64,000 bases of DNA from Adiantum capillus-veneris (taxonomy: Eukaryota > Streptophyta > Polypodiopsida > Polypodiales > Pteridaceae): positions 1,864,001 through 1,928,000 of the forward strand of contig CM043963.1 in NCBI GenBank assembly GCA_014529385.2, read 5' to 3'. How positions within the stretch are numbered: the stretch's first letter is position 1; each line of letters opens with the position of its first letter. Below, one piece after another: positions 41,038 through 53,869 of this stretch. Both the position numbers and the translations under genes were made by a program. A model generated the notes under the pieces. The model saw only the letters and a program-made list of their open reading frames with translations, was not told where the DNA came from and searched no databases.

Positions 41038-44000
41038 CAAACTCTTTCATGCAAGTCGATAAACTTCAAGTATCATAGTTGAGATGGGGAGAGTATGTTG
41101 AGATAAGTTGACATAAACTTCAGTCACTATTTCTACCACCTTGTGAGATCCCTTCGTTGCAAAAATGTACTTTAAAATAGTTTGTGGCACATGCATCATG
41201 CATCGTTTCTACTTTTCGATAGCATGCTTGAGATGATGAGTCGATGATCTCTTGGAGTTAGATATAGAGGTGATGATGTCTCCTAGAGGGTACTTGAAAT
41301 ACCCTTAAAATTCGAGTTCTTAAGAATGCCTTTTCAACATCCCCTATTCCTACAAGTTGGTAAAGTCCAAGCGTAATAGTTGAGATGAGGAGAATATGTT
41401 GAGATAAGTTGACAAAGTGGCGAGATTATTGATGCCACGGCTCAACCATGTGTAATCAAAGTGTCAATCTCTGGGGGATCTCTCTTATTAATGGTAAGAT
41501 GGATGTGATTTTGGGTCACATCAATTCAACTCATATTTGTTGTTGTGATTAAGTCCTAAACTAACCAGGTTCTCCTAGCCTTGACTCATCCAATAGGTGA
41601 TTATATCACTTGGAAGGATGAGTGGATGGAAAAGAAGTTGGGCACTCACAAAGCAGGATTTGAAGTGTTTTTCTTGAATGTGCCTCTCAAGCTTAGCTAA
41701 GAAGAGTTCCAAGAGGAGCTTCATGTGCATTTCTTGTATCCACAATACCTAAAGAGGTTGAAAGAGGAGTTTTGAGCTTTATCTCAACAAAATAACATGC
41801 CGTGTCTAAAACTCACCTTTGGATACATCATAGGTTTATTACGACCGATTAACACTTTTTCATATCAAAAAAATACCAAATTTTGGCTAGTGATTGAGAG
41901 AGAGATATGTGTGTGTATAGTTGGCCGATGGTTTGGCGTTTGACATTGCAGGTGCAAGAGATGTTTGCTTATCATAACCATTGGTGCATCATATACTTTG
42001 CGAGATGTGCGCTATGTTCCTCGGCTCATACAGAGCTTGATATCAATGAGACAGTTAGTAGATTGTGGGTGTCAAACACTGCTTAGATTTTAGTCTTTCT
42101 AGATGCATTACGGATTGTTAATGATTGCTAGGGGATCCCATAGTGGCTTGGTATATCCTATGCGTATATATGAGGTATGAGACGACATGGTCTCTGTTTT
42201 TTTGCCGACATGCATGGAGTGAGAGATGAGACGTGTCTTCTTTGCGAGTGAGCTCTAGTATGCTCAAGAGATAGAGCATTGATCTATGCAGGACATGCCA
42301 GTAGACTCTGTAGAGATAGAGGTAGAGCGGCGATGCTCTAGTGAGACATAGATGGTATTGTCAGAGTCTATACAGACAGGCATAGAGCAGGTATACTCCC
42401 TAGAGACAAAGGTCAAGATGACGGACATGGAGTTCTTTGATATGCTCATGCTAAAGCCTAATGAGTTGATGACATGATAGACAGTTCTGCCTATGGGTGA
42501 GAGGGACGTAGCCATCCTAGTGTCGGCAATGACACATCCATACGCAATGAGTAGTCTTGATGATGCACTACATGTAGATAGCGCAATGGAGGCTAATACA
42601 TCCAAGTTTGCACATATTTCTTTAGCATTCACACAGCTCATTTATGACCTACTAGTGTAGAGACCCGACCTAGCAGCTGTATTGGGAGAATTTGCAGCAA
42701 GGATCGCACGGTTGTTGAGCCTAGCATGATGCATCTGGAGCTTTGCAAACCATACAGAGTTGTCTGCGGGATTTTCATGTAGGCTCTAGCATGGATATGC
42801 ACGCTTGCCTATCACTAAAGCCAATACGATTGCATCTAGATTGACTAAGCGAGCTAGGGGGTTTAGATTGAGAGAATCTCTTACCTATTCTCTTGTACAT
42901 ACTACTAGGTCATATAGTAGTACCACTTATCGACACATTTGTCTTTAAGTGTGAGTTTGTTGGGGTAAAGGCGTTGTGCCTTTGCCCATGGTCAGATGTC
43001 CGATGTTTGGTTGCCCACTGACCACAGTAACCTTATTCTTCATACACCAAAGAATAAGGAGCTCCTCACATCTTGGAGACTTGCTCCATCCACATAACAC
43101 AATCTCTCCTCTTCCCTCTTCCGCACACACACGTATTTTGTGAACCACAAACTCTTTCATGCAAGTCGATAAACTTCAAGTATCATAGTTGAGATGGGGA
43201 GAGTATGTTGAGATAAGTTGACATAAACTTCAGTCACTATTTCTACCACCTTGTGAGATCCCTTCGTTGCAAAAATGTACTTTAAAATAGTTTGTGGCAC
43301 ATGCATCTTGCATCGTTTCTACTTTTCGATAGCATGCTTGAGATGATGAGTCGATGATCTCTTGGAGTTAGATATAGAGGTGATGATGTCTCCTAGAGGG
43401 TACTTGAAATACCCTTAAAATTCGAGTTCTTAAGAATGCCTTTTCAACATCCCCTATTCCTACAAGTTGGTAAAGTCCAAGCGTAATAGTTGAGATGAGG
43501 AGAATATGTTGAGATAAGTTGACAAAGTGGCGAGATTATTGATGCCACGGCTCAACCATGTGTAATCAAAGTGTCAATCTCTGGGGGATCTCTCTTATTA
43601 ATGGTAAGATGGATGTGATTTTGGGTCACATCAATTCAACTCATATTTGTTGTTGTGATTAAGTCCTAAACTAACCAGGTTCTCCTAGCCTTGACTCATC
43701 CAATAGGTGATTATATCACTTGGAAGGATGAGTGGATGGAAAAGAAGTTGGGCACTCACAAAGCAGGATTTGAAGTGTTTTTCTTGAATGTGCCTCTCAA
43801 GCTTAGCTAAGAAGAGTTCCAAGAGGAGCTTCATGTGCATTTCTTGTATCCACAATACCTAAAGAGGTTGAAAGAGGAGTTTTGAGCTTTATCTCAACAA
43901 AATAACATGCCGTGTCTAAAACTCACCTTTGGATACATCATAGGTTTATTACGACCGATTAACACTTTTTCATATCAAAAAAATACCAAATTTTGGCTAG

Positions 44001-47000
44001 TGATTGAGAGAGAGATATGTGTGTGTATAGTTGGCCGATGGTTTGGCGTTTGACATTGCAGGTGCAAGAGATGTTTGCTTATCATAACCATTGGTGCATC
44101 ATATACTTTGCGAGATGTGCGCTATGTTCCTCGGCTCATACAAAGCTTGATATCAATGAGACAGTTAGTAGATTGTGGGTGTCAAACACTGCTTAGATTT
44201 TAGTCTTTCTAGATGCATTACGGATTGTTAATGATTGCTAGGGGATCCCATAGTGGCTTGGTATATCCTATACGTATATATGAGGTATGAGACGACATGG
44301 TCTCTGTTTTTTTGCCGACATGCATGGAGTGAGAGATGAGACGTGTCTTCTTTGCGAGTGAGCTCTAGTATGCTCAAGAGATAGAGCATTGATCAATGCA
44401 GGACATGCCAGTAGACTCTGTAGAGATAGAGGTAGAGCGGCGATGCTCTAGTGAGACATAGATGGTATTGTCAGAGTCTATACAGACAGGCGTAGAGCAG
44501 GTATACTCCCTAGAGACAAAGGTCAAGATGACGGACATGGAGTTCTTTGATATGCTCATGCTAAAGCCTAATGAGTTGATGACATGATAGACAGTTCTGC
44601 CTATGGGTGAGAGGGACGTAGCCATCCTAGTGTCGGCAATGACACATCCATATGCAATGAGTAGTCTTGATGATGCACTACATGTAGATAGCGCAATGGA
44701 GGCTAATACATCCAAGTTTGCACATATTTCTTTAGCATTCACACATCTCATGTATGACCTACTAGTGTAGAGACCCGACCTAGCAGCTGTATTGGGAGAA
44801 TTTGCAGCAAGGATCGCACGGTTGTTGAGCCTAGCATGATGCATCTGGAGCTTTGCAAACCATACAGAGTTGTCTGCGGGATTTTCATGTAGGCTCTAGC
44901 ATGGATATGCACGCTTGCCTATCACTAGAGCCAATACGATTGCATCTAGATTGACTAAGCGAGCTAGGGGGTCTAGATTGAGAGAATCTCTTACCTATTC
45001 TCTTGTACATACTACTAGGTCATATAGTAGTACCACTTATCGACACATTTGTCTTTAAGTGTGAGATTGTTGGGGTAAAGGCGTTGTGCCTTTGCGCATG
45101 GTCGGATGTCCGATGTTTGGTTGCCCACTGACCACAGTAACCTTATTCTTCATATACCAAAGAATAAGGAGCTCCTCACATCTTGGAGACTTGCTCCATC
45201 CACATAACACAATCTCTCCTCTTCCCTCTTCCGCACACACACGTATTTTGTGAACCACAAACTCTTTCATGCAAGTCGATAAACTTCAAGTATCATAGTT
45301 GAGATGGGGAGAGTATGTTGAGATAAGTTGACATAAACTTCAGTCACTATTTCTACCACCTTGTGAGAGCCCTTCGTTGCAAAAATGTACTTTAAAATAG
45401 TTTGTGGCACATGCATCATGCATCGTTTCTACTTTTCGATAGCATGCTTGAGATGATGAGCCCATGATCTCTTGGAGTTAGATATAGAGGTGATGATGTC
45501 TCCTAGAGGGTACTTGAAATACCCTTAAAATTCGAGTTCTTAAGAATGCCTTTTCAACATCCCCTATTCCTAAAAGTCCAAGTGTAATATTTGAGATGAG
45601 GAGAATATGTTGAGATAAGTTGACAAAGTGGCGAGATTATTGATGCCACGGCTCAACCATGTGTAATCAAAGTGTCAATCTCTGGGGGATCTCTCTTATT
45701 AATGGTAAGATGGATGTGATTTTGGGTCACATCAATTCAACTCATATTTGTTGTTGTGATTAAGTCCTAAACTAACCAGGTTCTCCTAGCCTTGACTCAT
45801 CCAATAGGTGATTATATCACTTGGAAGGATGAGTGGATGGAAAAGAAGTTGGGCACTCACAAAGCAGGATTTGAAGTGTTTTTCTTGAATGTGCCTCTCA
45901 AGCTTAGCTAAGAAGAGTTCCAAGAGGAGCTTCATGTGCATTTCTTGTATCCACAATACCTAAAGAGGTTGAAAGAGGAGTTTTGAGCTTTATCTCAACA
46001 AAATAACATGCCGTGTCTAAAACTCACCTTTGGATACATCATAGGTTTATTACGACCGATTAACACTTTTTCATATCAAAAAAATACCAAATTTTGGCTA
46101 GTGATTGAGAGAGAGATATGTGTGTGTATAGTTGGCCGATGGTTTGGCGTTTGACATTGCAGGTGCAAGAGATGTTTGCTTATCATAACCATTGGTGCAT
46201 CATATACTTTGCGAGATGTGCGCTATGTTCCTCGGCTCATACAGAGCTTGATATCAATGAGACAGTTAGTAGATTGTGGGTGTCAAACACTGCTTAGATT
46301 TTAGTCTTTCTAGATGCATTACGGATTGTTAATGATTGCTAGGGGATCCCATAGTGGCTTGGTATATCCTATGCGTATATATGAGGTATGAGACGACATG
46401 GTCTCTGTTTTTTTGCCGACATGCATGGAGTGAGAGATGAGACGTGTCTTCCTTGCGAGTGAGCTCTAGTATGCTCAAGAGATAGAGCATTGATCTATGT
46501 AGGACATGCCAGTAGACTCTGTAGAGATAGAGGTAGAGCGGCGATGCTCTAGTGAGACATAGATGGTATTGTCAGAGTCTATACAGACAGGCGTAGAGCA
46601 GGTATACTCCCTAGAGACAAAGGTCAAGATGACGGACATGGAGTTCTTTGATATGCTCATGCTAAAGCCTAATGAGTTGATGACATGATAGACGGTTCTG
46701 CCTATGGGTGAGAGGGACGTAGCCATCCTAGTGTCGGCAATGACACATCCATATGCAATGAGTAGTCTTGATGATGCACTACATGTAGATAGCGCAATGG
46801 AGGCTAATACATCCAAGTTTGCACATATTTCTTTAGCATTCACACATCTCATGTATGACCTACTAGTGTAGAGACCCGACCTAGCAGCTGTATTGGGAGA
46901 ATTTGCAGCAAGGATCGCACGGTTGTTGAGCCTAGCATGATGCATCTGGAGCTTTGCAAACCATACAGAGTTGTCTGCGGAATTTTCATGTGGGCTCTAG

Positions 47001-47737
47001 CATGGATATGCACGCTTGCCTATCACTAGAGCCAATACGATTGCATCTAGATTGACTAAGCGAGCTAGGGGGTCTAGATTGAGAGAATCTCTTACCTATT
47101 CTCTTGTACATACTACTAGGTCATATAGTAGTACCACTTATCGACACATTTGTCTTTAAGTGTGAGATTGTTGGGGTAAAGGCGTTGTGCCTTTGCGCAT
47201 GGTCGGATGTCCGATGTTTGGTTGCCCACTGACCACAGTAACCTTATTCTTCATATACCAAAGAATAAGGAGCTCCTCACATCTTGGAGACTTGCTCCAT
47301 CCACATAACACAATCTCTCCTCTTCCCTCTTCCGCACACACACGTATTTTGTGAACCACAAACTCTTTCATGCAAGTCGATAAACTTCAAGTATCATAGT
47401 TGAGATGGGGAGAGTATGTTGAGATAAGTTGACATAAACTTCAGTCACTATTTCTACCACCTTGTGAGAGCCCTTCGTTGCAAAAATGTACTTTAAAATA
47501 GTTTGTGGCACATGCATCATGCATCGTTTCTACTTTTCGATAACATGCTTGAGATGATGAGTCGATGATCTCTTGGAGTTAGATATAGAGGTGATGATGT
47601 CTCCTAGAGGGTACTTGAAATACCCTTAAAATTCGAGTTCTTAAGAATGCCTTTTCAACATCCCCTATTCCTACAAGTTGGTAAAGTCCAAGCGTAATAG
47701 TTGAGATGAGGAGAATATGTTGAGATAAGTTGACAAA

Positions 47738-48263
47738 ACTCAAATCCCAATTAAATAGTTGTGACACATACATCATACATTGTACCTACTTTTTGATAAC
47801 ATGTTTGAGATAATGAGTTGATGACCTCTTGGTGTTAGATATAGAGATGATGGTACATAGGAAGCACTTGAAATGACTTTTGTTCCAAAATTGTCTCTTT
47901 AAAATAGTTTGTGACACATGCATCATGCGTTGTACCTACTTTATGATAACATGTTTGAGATGATGAGTCGATGTCCTCTTGGTGTCAGATAGAGAGGTGA
48001 TGTACCTAAAAAGTACTTGAAATGCCCTTAAAATTTGAGGTCTTCTCTTTGTGTTGAGAAGGAGTGAATAGTAATTATAAACATGAGCATGAACCAAGAA
48101 GTGGTTCAACAGGGAATATTTTTTGGCAAATATTTTTGGGCGAGCGCTTTTCAAAATTCAATGAGCAGATTCCAAAAAGATTCTTTCTCTCTTCTCTCTC
48201 TCTCTCTCTCTCTCATAGATTTTTTCCCTTGGCAAACACACTTCGATCAAACATCGTCGCCAC

Positions 48264-48353
<90 letters not shown>

Positions 48354-48411
48354 CTCTCAGATTTTTCCCTTGGCAAACACACCTTGATCAAACATCATCG
48401 TCACCATCGCT

Positions 48412-48479
<68 letters not shown>

Positions 48480-48483
48480 CTCA
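47738..48483. repeat. Array flank with (CT)n tracts and a repeated module
   Basis: Diverged copies of the array-tail sequence (GACACATGCATCATGCG) continue to about 48060. Then (CT)n tracts lie at 48193-48214, 48268-48350 and 48415-48476. Between them a module of about 55 bp (TTTTCCCTTGGCAAACACAC, then TGATCAAACATCATCG or similar) occurs twice, at 48219 and 48361. Confidence 0.8.
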
Positions 48484-49371
48484 TTATCCTTCTAGAGATA
48501 ATCGGACTCTCTATCCTATTTACCATAATGTAACCCTCGGGTATAGTTTAACCCTTGGCAATTATTGACTTCAAAATCTACCAACTGTATGTAGTATACC
48601 TTGCTCTCCTAATAAAAATTGCTATCTACTGTATGCCCCACCACTTGGGTTACATCCATGAACTGCTACTTGGATAAAACAGCCTTGTGGTTACTTTTTT
48701 CATAATTGGTTTGTACAAAAGGATTTAACCAATATTATGTGACCTTGGTCAACATGAGTGCCTTGATTATTCAAACGATCTGGATGTGGGAGGATGCATT
48801 TTCTTTCCCCCCCTTTCTGACGCGCTTTATTTTGGGATGGTGGAAGCATGGACGCCACTCTGTACTTAGGGGAATCGGTGGTGATTAAAGACACTATTGC
48901 TATCGTGTGATCCTTTCCCGGATATAGGCCTAGCTAAGCAGGATTCGAGGAGATTGCGGTGCTATATAAGGTGAGCTACAAGCTCACTTGGTTTTCATTA
49001 TGCAAGTGTGTGTGTGTTCTCTCATTGTGTGTATACTTTATATTGGTATGTTCATCATACAAAGCTACACTTGAGGGTCTACAAAGAATGGCCCCTAGCA
49101 AGAAAAACGTGGTGGATACTACTGTGGTAAGGAGGACATATTTTTTTTGCTTCAAACATTTTTGATATTGTTTAGGGTAAGGCATGATATGTTCTCCCAA
49201 GGGGAGGGAATTTGGACTTATTCCTACAGCAAGCGCTGGTGGTATTGAAAATGAATTTAATGAATCTTGTAAGTTTAGGAATTGAGGGGGTTATTCATGT
49301 ACTATTGCTCTTTGGGCTCTTTTCTGATAAAAGTGTTGCATGGATTCGTATGGTTGGGGTTTTGGCTTGCC

Positions 49372-50160
49372 TGTTAAGTATGGAGCCTGATTTACCCTTG
49401 TAATTTTCTGTGGTAAAAGCGCACATTTGTAAGGCCCCCATTATGAGGAGAAGCCATCGTGCGTGAAGGAAAATCACTCACCGGAAACCAAAATTTTCAC
49501 GGACAAGAATCAGGGGCAACTTTAAAGGCCTCGGGGGCGGAGGTCCCCAAGACTTTTTTTTCGCCGGAATATTATGGCCGGACGGCGGCCGAAAAGTGGT
49601 CGGAAAACAACCGATCGGTTGGCCGGTGGCCGGTAGTCAATGGCCGATGGCCGGTGGTCGGAAGTCAATGGCCGGTGGCCGGTGGTCGGAAGTCAATGGC
49701 CGGTGGCCGGTGGCCGAATTCAAAAGCGGACTTGTCTTCTCAAGGGCGGCCACACATGGGCGGATTGGAGGGTCCGATTTGGACTTATTCGCACAAGGGC
49801 GGCTACACATGGCTGTCTCTCATAAGAGAGGGTAGCCCTTTTGGCCTATAAAAGGAGGCCATTTTTACACACATTTCATAGTGTGAAGTTGATGCAACAA
49901 GGTGAGTGTGAGGTGGTGAGAGTGAAGCAAGGCGAGAGCTCCATTAAGGGTATAATCCCTTTGTAAACTACTTCTTGTTTTGAAGTACTAAAGCCATTGA
50001 GTGGCTGCTTTCCCGTGGACGTAGCCCACATTGGGTGAACCACGTATATCGTGTGTACTCTCTCTCTCTCTCTACTCTATAATCTCGTGTATATAAATCT
50101 GTCTCTCTCCATTAAGTAATCTACTCAATTATCTATTTAGCTACGTCTTATTTCCTAACA
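49372..50160 (+). mobile_element. Solo LTR (789 bp) with 5-bp target duplication
   Basis: The right copy of the long repeat lacks this segment: there GGCTTGCCAACC is continuous at about 56795. Here TTGCC is duplicated (49367-49371 and 50161-50165) around a piece starting TGTTAAG and ending CTAACA. A TATA box, CCTATAAAAGG, lies near 49846-49856, and (CT)n at 50058. This is a solo LTR left by recombination. A GGCCGGTGGTCGGAAGTCAA minisatellite lies inside at 49619-49710. Confidence 0.92.
49600..49715. repeat. GC-rich minisatellite in the solo LTR
   Basis: Tandem, slightly variable units of about 28 bp containing GGCCGGTGGTCGGAAGTCAA. Three to four copies. Confidence 0.85.
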
Positions 50161-50279
50161 TTGCCAACCGATCTAGTACCAACTACTGTTTGCATAGCTA
50201 ACTGGCTACTGCTTTATGCGGACCTATATAGGGAAGTTTTTGCTGGTCTCGAGTGATACTAAGAGTTAGTATCCGCTAG

Positions 50280-50420
50280 CTTGCATACTATATATACGGG
50301 TGTTATGATTGCCTTTAGTATCCGCTAGCTTGTATACTATATATACAGGTGGTATGTATACAGGTGTTATGTTTGTTATGCATACAGGTGTTATGATTGC
50401 ATACTATGTATACAAGTAGT
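50280..50420. repeat. Imperfect short tandem repeats
   Basis: Repeated TATCCGCTAGCTTG and TACAGGTGTTATG modules. The right long repeat has fewer of them at 56905-57030. Confidence 0.7.
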
Positions 50421-53165
50421 TTTGGATGTACTAAGACAGCCGAAGCCGTTGGTATTGATGACAAAATGGTAGTAATGATCGGCAATAGCTTCTCTTACTA
50501 CTGGTGTTTTTGAGGTTTTAGTTAAGGATTGACTTGCTGATCAAGGCATTGACAAATGACGATTAAAACTCTTAATAATTCTCTTCAGGTACTGGTCTTC
50601 TCAGACATCTGAAGGTAAGTATACTAGCTGGTCTCTGGTGGCAGCTAGCTTGCACAATATAATTATTATTTTCGAACCATTTGGCTTGCTTGCATCTTAA
50701 TGGGGTAGTCTCCCCCACCTTCTTTGCTAGGAAGATGAAAACATAATACTATACCTGCTCTGGAGGAGATTTTATGAACTGGAGTATTGAGGTAAGGCCT
50801 TTTCTGCGTGGCTATGGATATATAGGATAGATGTTACATATGTGAACAAGTACTGGTTCTCGTCTTTTTCAGCCATTGGAAGGTCAGTGTATTTGCTGGT
50901 CTCAGGTGGCAGCTAGCTTTCAGAATTGGAGTTTTTTTCGAATCGGATTCCTTGCATATCTCTTGATATGGTGGTGTTGTTCCCCCACCTTCTTTGCTGG
51001 GATGAGTAAACATGATACTATACCTGGTCATAAGTGCATTCTACAAGCGAGAATATTGGGGGTAGATTTTCTTGTCCTAGCTATAGATAGATTAGCTAGA
51101 TGTCTCATATAAACACAGGTTTGCATTTCAAAACATTGGTTCCAATTGGTGGCGCCAATTATTGACCCGGATCAAGGTGGATTTTCGGTATGAATATAGG
51201 GCAATGAAATATGGGAAACTATTTGTACGTGATGGTTTCTTACAGTTGTTGCTCTTTTTACCAGACTCAAACATTTTTAGTTGTAGCTTCATTTGAAAAT
51301 AATGCTGTATCTAGGACTGTGATATAGTATTCGGCCTAAATTTTGGTCGGGTTCGACCATATAACCAGTCATTTTGGGAGGCTATTAATCGCCTATGTGC
51401 AGTCTCTTCTCCTCTTTATGGTATATAGCAACTGTTGTTACTGATTCTACTTCACACTTACTTCTCCTTTATATGGTATATATAATGTAATTGTTCGAGT
51501 GGGAGTTATTTATTGCAGTTACTCTTATCTACTGCTTGGTTTACCAGCAACTAAACTATCCAGCTGGTGCTTCATATGCGGATGATGCTATAGCTGGGAC
51601 TATTGTATTATATTCATCTCGGTCTTAGGTATGGTTATTGGAGATAGAATTTCTTTTACTACTTTTTTGTTCAGAAAAATAGTTATGTTGCATGTATACA
51701 TTTGGTCGAGGCTTGCCTTGTCGTTGCTAGATACCGGCGGGAATCTCTTACGGATGCTCCTCTAGTTCTGGCTTTTTCGGCCATGCAAAGTTTGACTACA
51801 AACTAGAGTATTTGGGAAAATGCTTCTGGCTTGGATTACAGTTTTCTCTTACATGTTACTCGGTTTACCAGCAGCAATTATGTAGAGCTGGGATTTATTT
51901 TGTCAATGATGTTGTATTTGGGACTGATATACAGTTTTCAAGCCCCGAATTTGTTTGGGTTGACCATATATCCGGTCATTATGTGTTGGTATAAACCACC
52001 TATGGGCTTTCTCTTATCCTCTGTATGGTATATAGGACTATTGTAAAGTATTCAACCCAGGATATAGTGTGGGTTGACCTTATATCTGGTCTTTTTTGCT
52101 GGTATTAATTGGCTTTCCAATTCTCCTCTGTATAGTTTGTATAAACCTTTTATCTACTTGGATATGGTTGGGAAGCTAATAGGTTTCCACTGGTTTATCT
52201 GGTATGGAATAATGAGTGAATGGTTCTAATGGTGTTTGCAGAACAGGTGGGTAATGGGCTCACACTATTGATTGGAAAAGTATCTCTTCTAGTGCTTGTC
52301 CTTGAAATATTCTCTAAATTCCGTTTGCTTTTATGTTCGCTCTTCATCTGCGTTGTATGGGCTCCTTTATCGGCCTAGACTTGGATCTCACATAAATTTA
52401 ACCCAATTGGCTGGTGGTAATTACCTGGAGAAAGATATACTAATTTTTTTTTATTTTGCAGAATAAAGAAAGGTTTACATAGAACTTTGACTTCAATAAA
52501 TACATTGATTTAATTTTCTAAAGAAAGTCTTCTAGAAACTGATGAGGTTAAGGAAGTATGAGCTTCTTTTAGTTAACTATGTATGTCAATTAAGGAAATT
52601 TCTAGGCTCTATTTCATATTTGAATTTTGGTATTAAACTTTGGATTGGAAGGAATACTGTACATTTCGAGAAATTTAACGTAACACATTGATGATTCGTT
52701 TCTAGAAATCACGGCCTTTAAGAAGGATATTACACATCATTTTCATTTAAACAGCATAGTTTTCTTCTTAAGTTAGTACCAAGGTGACATGGATGACAAC
52801 TAGGTCACCCTAGTTACCTGTTATGCGGTTTGAAAACTAACGAATAGTTTGTTTTCTTATTGTGGATGCAGGTAAGGGTGTCCTTTCCTTGGCTGCTGTT
52901 TGAAAAGTTGGAATGTTGTTCACTTATACTGTCACACTAATCAGGACCCTCTTACCCTATAATGGCCTGATACTGAAATGTCTTTGTTTGGAATTTTAGT
53001 CGAAAGGAATACATGATTTGATACTTTGAACTGTAGACCTTGGTCTTTGTAGTTTTTCTCATGTGTTATGTATATTGATAATAGTTTAAACTCTCTCTCC
53101 TTAAGAACATGGGTGCCTTTGGGTTTTACCTATGGCACCAGGACCTAGTCTGCAGGATTTATTTC

Positions 53166-53744
53166 TAAACAGAGCAGTGAATTCTATTCGGAATCTGGAA
53201 CATCTACCGCCCCTACTTAAAATGTGCTTGCAAAGCTTTAGATGCGAAAGCTGATTGTGAAAGAAACATCCTTTGGTTCGATCATGCAATTTGGTTCCTC
53301 CTCAACCATATGGAGGACCTCTTCCCATCTCACACAGAGGAGCATTTTCTATCTATTATTTGCTCTTGGCTTAGTGACCAAGCTAAGGAAGCTGCGCGAG
53401 CCCAAATCACTTACCTTCACTTTAGGAATTTCATGTACGAGGCTTTGAAAGAACTAAAATTAGATGCACCAAGTCATCTGCTTTCTAATTTAAGTGCTTC
53501 TAAAGACATCAAACATATCCTATTCCTTCTCAAACCTTCACTTGACGCAGAGGAGTCCCCTAACCTCAAAAGGCCTTTGTTAACTAGTTCTGCTTCACAC
53601 TCGATCACATCTTTTTTATCCCCTTCTTCTACACCAGGGTCCTCTGAAGGACATAATAAAGCTAGAAGCTATGTCAAAGGCAGTGAAAGAATCTCCCTAT
53701 CAAGAAAATGTTTAACACTTGATTGTATTGCTCTTTCAGATTAA
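53166..53744 (+). pseudogene. N-terminal part of the Penelope-like RT gene
   Basis: An open frame in the internal region reads CERNILWFDHAIWFLLNHME, FLSIICSWLSDQAKEAARAQ and FRNFMYEALKELKLDAPSHL. A Ser-rich linker (SSASHSITSFLSPSSTPGSS) ends at TAA/TGA-type stops near 53744. No specific domain is recognisable. It precedes the RT on the same strand and its length fits the N-terminal extension of such elements. Confidence 0.45.
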
Positions 53745-53869
53745 TCGGACTACTTCTGGAAATCTGTTTTTATGCAAGGAAGAGAAACTAAAGAAGCGTA
53801 TTGTTCATTGCCACTTTTCGAATTGAATTTTTGATTTGTTTACTCCAAAAGTATAATACAATATGCTTT

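Larger units (their letters stand above)
39313..47737 (+). repeat. Tandem array of four 2.1-kb units
   Basis: Units start at AGATTATTGATGCCACGG: 39313, 41423, 43533 and 45634. Spacings are 2110, 2110 and 2101 bp; the last is shorter because of a 9-bp loss near 45572. Copies differ at only scattered positions. Units 1 and 2 share one set of variants (for example GCCCATGGTCAGATG) and units 3 and 4 another (GCGCATGGTCGGATG). Each unit holds a decayed copia gag-pre-integrase-like segment, a 3' internal part, a truncated LTR start and about 380 bp of flanking repeat DNA. A recent tandem amplification is the simplest reading. Confidence 0.95.
48484..53097 (+). repeat. Left copy of the long direct repeat (about 3.8 kb without its solo LTR)
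   Basis: From TTATCCTTCTAGAGATAAT to TAAACTCTCTCT the sequence is repeated at 55919-60287. It begins right after a (CT)n tract. It contains a TATA-like GCTATATAAGG near 48960, followed by a short frame (MAPSKKN). Degenerate internal repeats with TTCTTTGCTGGGATGAGTAA and TATGGTATATAG modules run further on. No long open frame is present. Together with the right copy it flanks a reverse transcriptase fragment and may be its terminal repeat. Confidence 0.85.

Noticed and set aside
39313-47737. Four separate retroelement insertions
   Set aside because: Units are head to tail with constant spacing and include non-element flank; there are no target duplications between them.
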